Below are positions 58,258-64,000 of a stretch of 64,000 nt of DNA, in pieces. The position numbers and the translations under genes are program-made. The stretch comes from Bacillus pseudomycoides (GTDB lineage: Bacteria; Bacillota; Bacilli; Bacillales; Bacillaceae_G). The notes beneath the pieces are model-generated. The model saw nothing but the letters and a program-made list of their open reading frames with translations, did no database searches and was not told the origin of the DNA. Each line of letters opens with the position of its first letter. The stretch's first letter is position 1. The stretch is from NCBI RefSeq assembly GCF_022811845.1, contig NZ_CP064266.1:2232001-2296000 (forward strand), written 5' to 3'.

Positions 58258-58974
58258 CTACCTTTTTATATTGTGATTCATATGATTAAAATCTACTTTT
58301 ATAGCTCTCTTCAATTGTGATAACGAATGTATGGTAATAACATCTTTATGCTTTTTATCATTTATACGGTTAATCCATATACCTGTCATCCCGGCACCCT
58401 TACTTCCAAATGCATCGGTATCTAAGCGATCTCCTACATAATAACATTCTTTAATGTCTTGATTCATTCTTATTGCAGCTTCTTTAAATATTTTCGGATC
58501 TGGTTTAGCAACTCCAACTTGGCTGGATGTAATAACATGAGAGAAATAATGATTGATACCTATTTGTTTAAGTTTATGAACTTGCTGGTCGTAATCACCA
58601 TTACTGATGATTCCTAGTTCAAATCCTTGGTTCTTCAAAACTTCTAGACATCTAATTGCATCGTTGTAAATAGTCCAATTACGTTGAAAATGTTGTAGGT
58701 ACAGTTTGAATTTTTGATCAGCTTCTTCGTTCAAAATATTTAAATTAACTTCTTCAAAAATTCTTTTCATTCGTTTTTGTTTCTGCTCTTGAAGTGATAA
58801 GGATCCGTCAAGGAATAATTGAAAGTACTCACTTGATATCCTGTTCCATAACTCAATCAATGTTTTTTGTTCTAAGTGTGAAAATTCCTTATGTGCATGA
58901 AAAAAATCTATAATGCCTTGTTTTTCAGCATAATCGTAATCTAGTAAAGTGCCATCAATATCAAAGAAAATCAA
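58258..58974 (-). CDS. HAD superfamily hydrolase (YjjG-like)
   Basis: A 238-residue HAD-IA hydrolase: motif I FFDIDGTLLDYD, motif II IISNGDYDQQ, Lys in AKPDPKIF and motif IV YVGDRLDTDAFGSKGAGM. It resembles YjjG nucleotidases. The start is TTG 58974, 8 bp after GGAGG. Substrate unknown. Confidence 0.9.
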   Translation of the reverse strand: MIFFDIDGTLLDYDYAEKQGIIDFFHAHKEFSHLEQKTLIELWNRISSEYFQLFLDGSLSLQEQKQKRMKRIFEEVNLNILNEEADQKFKLYLQHFQRNWTIYNDAIRCLEVLKNQGFELGIISNGDYDQQVHKLKQIGINHYFSHVITSSQVGVAKPDPKIFKEAAIRMNQDIKECYYVGDRLDTDAFGSKGAGMTGIWINRINDKKHKDVITIHSLSQLKRAIKVDFNHMNHNIKR

Positions 58975-59106
58975 GTTTTATCCTCCAAAGCTCTATTGGT
59001 TATCACATAATACATTTTCTAGATTGTAAATCTAAATCCTTTTGTATATTCCATGTAGGGCTAATCGGTATTATATCTACTATTTAGACTAATACGTGTT
59101 TAAATG

Positions 59107-59143
59107 GAACAGCTATATATGAGTGATATATAGTTGTTCCATT
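59107..59143. repeat. strong intergenic hairpin
   Basis: GGAACAGCTATATAT and ATATATAGTTGTTCC flank GAGTG, a 15-bp stem with one G-U pair, followed by ATTTTGATTT. It lies between the divergent HAD and metallophosphoesterase genes, where no gene ends, so its role is unclear. Confidence 0.7.
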
Positions 59144-59193
59144 TTGATTTGCCAACATATAAGTTGCGGCTATGAAGAACAAAAGGTGACCTG

Positions 59194-59284
59194 CACTCGT
59201 TTTTTCTGTTTGTTTTAACTTGGCATGGGGCAGGAAGAGGATCTGACCGCTTCTATGCACGACCGGATGCTCTCTCCCACCTAA
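59194..59284 (-). repeat. dispersed about 90-bp repeat, copy 2 (inverted)
   Basis: The minus strand reads GGTGGGAGAGAG, ATCCGG, TAGAAGCGGTCAGA, GCCCCATGCCA, AAACAAA in the same order as 11038-11128. It lies in a 480-bp non-coding gap and is oriented opposite to copy 1. Confidence 0.75.
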
Positions 59285-59460
59285 AAATAAAGGTTTTATG
59301 TCGTTTTTTATTTGTATTTATATAGCTGTTGTGGAACTTTACACGAAACTGACTGTATATTTACAAAGATGTAATATATTTCATTGTTTATTTAAACGAG
59401 ATTAATATGTGTTAGCTACAATAATCCTTGTACTGAATCAAACACACGAGGAGGATTTAC

Positions 59461-61935
59461 GTGAGTAGGAACATGTTTCAGAAAGTGAAGGGTATTATTG
59501 GATTATTAGCAGTTTTTGTTTTAGCATTTGTATCATTTCCGTGGAACACTTCTGTACAAGCAGAAGAGAGGAAAGAGGAGAAGAAGCCTGAAGAGAAAAA
59601 ACTTGTTTTTCCAGTTGTAAGCGATGTACATATTAAAAATAGCGGAACAGATGATACGTTTCGTTGGAAACGAACGATTGAACAGTTTAATACACTTGCA
59701 CCAAAACAAGATGCATTTGTTATTGTTGGTGATTTTACAGATTCAGGTTCTAATGAGCAATATGATCGTTTTATGCAAGAATATAATCAATATGCAAATA
59801 AAGATGCAGTAAGAATGAACTCACTTGGAAATCATGATTATTGGAACGGTTTATCAGCAGAAGGAGCACAAAAACGTTTCTTAGAAAAGACAGGTATGGA
59901 ATCTATTTATTATCATAAAGTGGTAAAAGGATATCACTTCCTTGTTATGTCACCAGAAGATGGAACGACACATGGGTATTATTCTGATAAGCAAATTAAT
60001 TGGTTGAAAGAAGAAATTGCGAAAGCAAAAGCTGATGATCCGGAAAAGCCAATCTTCGTGTTCTTACACCAGCACATTAAAGAAACTGTGTATGGTAGTC
60101 ATGAATGGGGAACGAAGGACAGTGCAAAGATTAATGAAGTATTAAAGGATTATCCGCAAGCAATTACATTCTCTGGTCATTCGCACTATCCATTAGATGA
60201 TCCAAGATCGATTCATCAAAAAGACTTTACATCTGTAGGAACATCTTCAGTAAGTTATATGGAAGTAGAGGGAGGGAAAGTTCAAGGTAATATTCCACCA
60301 GGTGCGAGCGAATTAAGTCAAGGTTTATTAGTAGAAGTCGATGATAAAGAAGTAACAATTAATCGTCGTGATTTCCATACAAATTCTTGGACAGGTGAAC
60401 CGTGGAAGATTCAGCTACCAGCTAAAAAGGAATCTTTTAAACATGTGGAAAACCGTGATAAAGAAAAACCATCTTTTGAGAAAAACGCAAAGCTAAAAGT
60501 TTCAAATGTAACGGAAAGTTCAGTAACAGCGACATTTCCGCAAGCAGTGGATAACCTACTTGTTCATTCCTATCGCCTGCAAGCACGAGATAAAGAAACA
60601 GGAGAAATCAAAAATAAGCTATTAGCATTCTCAGAGTTTTATCGTGATCCGGTGCCGAAAGAACTTATGTTTACATTAGGCGGATTAGATAGTGGAAAAA
60701 CATATACGCTAGAAGCAGTTGCTATCGATTCATTTGGAAATGAAAGTGAACAGCCATTACAAGCAGAAGTAACAACGAAAAAAGAAATTATTGATCCGAA
60801 TGTAAAAGTACCAAAAGCGGATGTGTTTGATGTGAACTTTTTAGATGGGACATTTAAAGACAACTCACCATTTGGTACAAAAGGTGACGTAAAAGCAAAT
60901 GTATCCATTGAATATGACAAAGCATTGAAAAAACATGTAATGAAATTAAATGGTGAAGCAAATACATTTGGTTATATTCCATTCTCTGCAGTACAAAAAG
61001 CAAAAGTAGTGGATACATTTACATTAGAAGCGGCGTTTTCTATGAATGAAATTCGCGGTCAAGCTATTATGGAAAATACAGAGAGCGGCGGAATTGGATT
61101 CGAATCTACTGGAAATGGATATGTAGAATTATGGGCTCATATTGGCGGTAGCTATAAACGTATAGGTACACAATTAGAAGCAAATAAAATATATCATCTA
61201 ACAGGAACATATAACGGGAATGAATTAGCGATTTATGTAGATGGAAAAAAAGTAAATAGTCAGCCAGTGACAGGTAAAGTGTATCATCCAAATGTACCAT
61301 TTGCGATTGGAGCAGATCCAACAAGTAACGGTAACGGTGGAGTTCCACTGAATGGACAAATCGCACTTGCGAAATTATATAGTAAAGCACTTACTTCATC
61401 TGAGGTAGTAGCGGCATACAATGAATTTATAAATCGCACAAAGCTAGAAGAGTTGAATGTTTTATATGATGAAATAGGTAAAGCAAAAGAAACATTAGCA
61501 GGTTCTTATGAATTTGGTGAAAAGCCAGGGCAATATTCACAAGCTGCCTTTGCAGAATTACAAACAAGTTATAATGGAGCAAAAGCAGTATTTGAAAATA
61601 TGGCGACGACAGGTGAGCAAGCAGTTGGGGCATATCAGAGTTTAAAAACAGCACATCAAACATTTATACAATCAAAAGTAGTTGACCAAAAACCAGAAAC
61701 GCCAAAAGAGAAATTACAAAAAACAATCGATGCAGCAAAAGCTTTATTAGCGAAAGTTCAAGTAGGACAAGAACCAGGACAATATCAAGAAGGTCCAGTG
61801 AAAGTATTAGAAGGAAAAATCAAAGTAGCAGAATCAGTAGTAAAAGATAGTAAAGTGAAAGATCAGTATGTAGAAACAATGAATCGTACATTAGAATATG
61901 CGATGCAGCTTGTTGAAAAGAGTGTAAATAAGTAA
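59461..61935 (+). CDS. large secreted metallophosphoesterase, multidomain
   Basis: An 824-residue exported protein. Signal peptide 1-34; calcineurin-like phosphoesterase at about 45-275 with the metal motifs SDVHI, GDFTDSG, GNHD, HQH and GHSH; a fibronectin-III-like part at about 340-440; a LamG/concanavalin-like domain at about 455-655; and two FIVAR-like repeats at the end marked by GEKPGQY and GQEPGQY. No LPXTG or other surface anchor is seen, so it is probably released or held by its C-terminal helices. GTG 59461 follows GAGGAGG. Substrate (nucleotide, wall polymer or phospholipid) unknown. Confidence 0.92.
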   Translation: MSRNMFQKVKGIIGLLAVFVLAFVSFPWNTSVQAEERKEEKKPEEKKLVFPVVSDVHIKNSGTDDTFRWKRTIEQFNTLAPKQDAFVIVGDFTDSGSNEQYDRFMQEYNQYANKDAVRMNSLGNHDYWNGLSAEGAQKRFLEKTGMESIYYHKVVKGYHFLVMSPEDGTTHGYYSDKQINWLKEEIAKAKADDPEKPIFVFLHQHIKETVYGSHEWGTKDSAKINEVLKDYPQAITFSGHSHYPLDDPRSIHQKDFTSVGTSSVSYMEVEGGKVQGNIPPGASELSQGLLVEVDDKEVTINRRDFHTNSWTGEPWKIQLPAKKESFKHVENRDKEKPSFEKNAKLKVSNVTESSVTATFPQAVDNLLVHSYRLQARDKETGEIKNKLLAFSEFYRDPVPKELMFTLGGLDSGKTYTLEAVAIDSFGNESEQPLQAEVTTKKEIIDPNVKVPKADVFDVNFLDGTFKDNSPFGTKGDVKANVSIEYDKALKKHVMKLNGEANTFGYIPFSAVQKAKVVDTFTLEAAFSMNEIRGQAIMENTESGGIGFESTGNGYVELWAHIGGSYKRIGTQLEANKIYHLTGTYNGNELAIYVDGKKVNSQPVTGKVYHPNVPFAIGADPTSNGNGGVPLNGQIALAKLYSKALTSSEVVAAYNEFINRTKLEELNVLYDEIGKAKETLAGSYEFGEKPGQYSQAAFAELQTSYNGAKAVFENMATTGEQAVGAYQSLKTAHQTFIQSKVVDQKPETPKEKLQKTIDAAKALLAKVQVGQEPGQYQEGPVKVLEGKIKVAESVVKDSKVKDQYVETMNRTLEYAMQLVEKSVNK

Positions 61936-61939
61936 GAAA

Positions 61940-61973
61940 ATGGGAAGCTTGCCTTGGGCGAGCTTCCTTTATT
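61940..61973 (+). terminator. terminator of the metallophosphoesterase gene
   Basis: GGAAGCT and AGCTTCC flank a G/C-rich loop with further TGCC/GGGCG pairing, followed by TTTATT. Confidence 0.75.
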
Positions 61974-62104
61974 AGTAGGAATTTATGTTGTATATTGCAG
62001 AAGAGTCGATAAGGTGTGTCGAATCGCCGTTATATGTAGTGATTCCGCCGATATATTATTTCATGTTACAATAAAGAGAGATGAAACATAAAGGGGCGAA
62101 AGAT

Positions 62105-62308
62105 TTGGAACAGAAAAAGCTAAAAAGAATTCTTGAGTATGTATGGACTGCAGTTGTGCTCCTTGTTGGATATTATTTTTTGAAAGACAAAAGCATATGG
62201 ATTCTATTTTTAATGACTTTTGTATTAGCAGGCCTAGGAACGTTGTTTATTAACTTTTTCTTTGATAGCTTAAATGTATGGAGAAAGAAAAAGAAAGAAA
62301 CAAAATAG
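62105..62308 (+). CDS. small two-helix membrane protein, unknown function
   Basis: A 67-residue protein with two helices (about residues 11-27 and 33-52) and a lysine-rich C-terminus (WRKKKKETK). I prefer TTG 62105, which has AAAGGGG 8 bp upstream, because a likely -10 box (TACAAT, 62067-62072) would place the transcription start near 62080, at or past the ATG at 62081. The ATG start would add eight residues. Family not recognised. Confidence 0.65.
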   Translation: MEQKKLKRILEYVWTAVVLLVGYYFLKDKSIWILFLMTFVLAGLGTLFINFFFDSLNVWRKKKKETK

Positions 62309-62313
62309 TAAAG

Positions 62314-62387
62314 GAGAATGAGTATGCGAACATAGAAGCTTGTGTATCAATTGGTTTACAGCTTGCATCAGCATATTTCTCATTCTA
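62314..62387 (+). other. structured intergenic element with nested stems
   Basis: AGAATGAG-TATGC pairs with GCATA-TTT-CTCATTCT, and inside it AAGCT pairs with AGCTT. The left arm follows an AAAGGAG sequence and a tiny frame (ATGCGAACATAG). It lies between the small membrane gene and the shared terminator and might be a 3' UTR structure or short RNA. Confidence 0.4.
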
Positions 62388-62417
62388 CAAACGTTAATGG
62401 AAAAACCTCGAATATAA

Positions 62418-62450
62418 AACAGCTCGCTAATATAGCGAGCTGTTTTTTTC
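62418..62450. terminator. bidirectional terminator
   Basis: AAAACAGCTCGCTA and TAGCGAGCTGTTTTTTT flank AT; both strands have suitable tails. Confidence 0.9.
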
Positions 62451-63852
62451 ATGCTTCTTTTTGTTCACTATTATTTTCTTTGGTCAGTAAATGGCTATTA
62501 CGCCTAGAATAGAAGAAATATACACATAGTCCAATGACAAGCCAAACCGCAAAGCTTTTCCACGTTGTTGCAGACAGGTTAATCATTAAATAGAGACAAC
62601 AACAAATTGCAACGATTGGTAATATAGGGACGAATGGGGCACGGAACCCTCTTTGTAAATTTGGATGTGTTTTGCGTAAGATAAGTACAGCGCAGCAAAC
62701 AAATACAAAGGCTGTTAGTGTGCCGATGTTCACTAAGTTTGCAAGTAGATGTAAGTCTAGTAATCCTGCTAGTAAAGCTGCTGCAATTCCCGTAATCCAT
62801 GTATTCAATAATGGGATTTTAACTCTTTGATTGATGCGAGATAGTGCTTTTGGAAGTAAACCGTCACGGCTCATTGCATAAGAAACGCGAACTTGTCCAT
62901 ACATAACGACTAAAAGAACAGTTGTCATTCCTGTCATTGCACCGACAGCTAATAATCCAGCAATCGTATCTTCACCAACAAAATGAAGAGCGAAAGCAAC
63001 CGGGTCAGAAACATCTAATTGTGTGTAAGGAACCATCCCAGTTAAAACAAAGGATACGATCATATATAATACTGTACAAATAAGAAGAGATCCGATAATT
63101 CCAATTGGTAAGTCGCGCTGTGGTTTTTTCGTTTCTTCAGCGGCTGTTGCAATGGCATCAAATCCTAGAAAAGCAAAAAATACGGTAGCTGCACCTGTAA
63201 TAATTCCATCATATCCAAATGGTAAAAATGGTGTCCAATTTTCGGGCTTAACATACTTTGCACCCGCTACGATAAAGGCAATAATTACTGCTAATTTAAT
63301 TAATACCATAATGTTATTAATGCGAGCACTTTCACGCACACCGAAACTAAGAAGTAGTGTAATTAAAAGTAAAATACATACAGCTGGTAAATCGATTATT
63401 CCACCTTTCCCCATTCCGGGGGCCGAGGCGATAACGGTGGGGAGATGAACATTAAATCCGGAAAGTAACGATTGTAAATACCCGGACCACCCGACGGCTA
63501 CTGCTGCAACAGCTAACAAGTATTCTAGCATTAAACACCAGCCAACGATAAAGGCAACGACTTCTCCAACTGTCATATAGGCATAGGTATAAACGCTTCC
63601 TGACATAGGGATTGAAGAAGCAAATTCTGCATAACAGAAGGCCACGCATGCACAGGTAAATGCGGCAATGAGAAAAGATAACATAATACCAGGACCAGAA
63701 TGTTTGGCCGCAACAATCCCTGTTAAGACGAAAATGCCTGTCCCAATTACAGCACCAATGCCTAAAAAGGTTAAATCTAATGCGGTTAATGTTCTTTCTA
63801 ATTGCCGTGGTGATTCAGTCGTAAGTGGTTTCTTTCGTAATAATGATTTCAC
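62449..63852 (-). CDS. APC family amino acid permease (YfnA/CAT-like)
   Basis: A 467-residue, twelve- to thirteen-helix permease. LTALDLTFLGIGAVIGTGIFVLTG is the APC signature; FFAFLGFDAIATAAEETKKPQRDLP and YGQVRVSYAMSRDGLLPK place it with cationic amino acid transporter-like proteins such as YfnA. Substrate not certain. GTG 63852 follows AGGGGAG by 5 bp. Confidence 0.92.
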   Translation of the reverse strand: MKSLLRKKPLTTESPRQLERTLTALDLTFLGIGAVIGTGIFVLTGIVAAKHSGPGIMLSFLIAAFTCACVAFCYAEFASSIPMSGSVYTYAYMTVGEVVAFIVGWCLMLEYLLAVAAVAVGWSGYLQSLLSGFNVHLPTVIASAPGMGKGGIIDLPAVCILLLITLLLSFGVRESARINNIMVLIKLAVIIAFIVAGAKYVKPENWTPFLPFGYDGIITGAATVFFAFLGFDAIATAAEETKKPQRDLPIGIIGSLLICTVLYMIVSFVLTGMVPYTQLDVSDPVAFALHFVGEDTIAGLLAVGAMTGMTTVLLVVMYGQVRVSYAMSRDGLLPKALSRINQRVKIPLLNTWITGIAAALLAGLLDLHLLANLVNIGTLTAFVFVCCAVLILRKTHPNLQRGFRAPFVPILPIVAICCCLYLMINLSATTWKSFAVWLVIGLCVYFFYSRRNSHLLTKENNSEQKEA

Positions 63853-64000
63853 TTGGACTCCCCTCTCATTCTTTAATCTTCACAACTGCGAATATAGTAT
63901 GAGCCCATTGTAAAAGAGTATGTAGGTGAATAGAGGTACAGTTGTGTGAGTATAAAAAATCTAGAATTGCTTTAGTAATTTTATTACAATTCAGAATATT

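Noticed and set aside
59194..59284. Insertion sequence remnant
   Set aside because: No transposase fragment, no terminal inverted repeats and no target duplication that I can see; it is listed only as a dispersed repeat.

Overview
The window looks like chromosomal DNA of a Bacillus cereus-group bacterium (cereus/thuringiensis/anthracis type). The basis is AT-rich Bacillus codon use, strong AAGGAGG-type ribosome sites, sporulation genes (spoVR, cotJABC, a gerA-type receptor operon, CotF-like coat gene), a kdp operon behind a c-di-AMP riboswitch, and short dispersed hairpin repeats. I see no rRNA, tRNA, CRISPR, prophage, transposase or insertion sequence.

Layout. 1-6.3 kb: a possible C-terminal tail of an upstream gene, then promoter, c-di-AMP (ydaO/yuaA) riboswitch and terminator in front of a small membrane ORF, kdpF, kdpA, kdpB, kdpC and a short KdpD that lacks the histidine kinase half; no kdpE follows. 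6.4-14.8 kb: patatin-like hydrolase, PurR-type controlled purine permease, SDR, L,D-transpeptidase, a thiol-disulfide pair (thioredoxin-like + BdbC), an LCP protein with a lipobox, YhdB and a PCYCGC lipoprotein. 14.8-18.6 kb: a gerA-gerC-gerB type germinant receptor operon with a candidate sigma-G promoter. 18.7-25.8 kb: a divergent hydroxyproline-type catabolic locus: three-gene FAD/Fe-S dehydrogenase operon, sigma-54 activator, and an oxidase / 4-hydroxyproline epimerase / degenerate epimerase paralogue operon. Both structural operons carry a near-consensus sigma-54 promoter with the same TGGCAT-N5-TTGCA core.

25.8-30.5 kb: secreted helical protein, Fur-box nitroreductase, spoVR, and a ceramidase-like hydrolase bracketed by spoVR and a decayed spoVR fragment. 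30.5-36.4 kb: a sulfide/persulfide detoxification regulon (CoA-disulfide reductase-rhodanese, CstR, rhodanese-persulfide dioxygenase, TusA-like, two rhodaneses, DsrE, TSUP exporter) with four clear ATACC..GGTAT operators and a weaker fifth. 36.5-53.9 kb: mixed housekeeping and transport genes (YbjN-like, a second LCP protein with a 99-bp tandem repeat, YhdH reductase, Na/Pi cotransporter, lipoprotein, MFS exporter, MupG, a MacB-type tripartite ABC exporter, YwaF-like, an orphan peptide-type permease pair, BrnQ, DUF421). 53.9-57.0 kb: spore-envelope genes cotJABC, VOC protein, DUF2935 protein and CotF-like coat protein. 57.0-58.2 kb: a manganese (yybP-ykoY) riboswitch ahead of a YkvA-like gene and a DedA gene. 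58.2-64 kb: HAD phosphatase, a large secreted metallophosphoesterase with LamG-like and FIVAR-like domains, a small membrane protein and an APC amino acid permease.

Most single families are known. The parts most worth a second look are the hydroxyproline locus with its catalytically dead racemase paralogue and missing downstream enzymes, the two riboswitch-led operons, the multi-operator CstR regulon, the spoVR remnant, and several unexplained repeats and structured intergenic elements. All calls come from reading the sequence; no database search was run.
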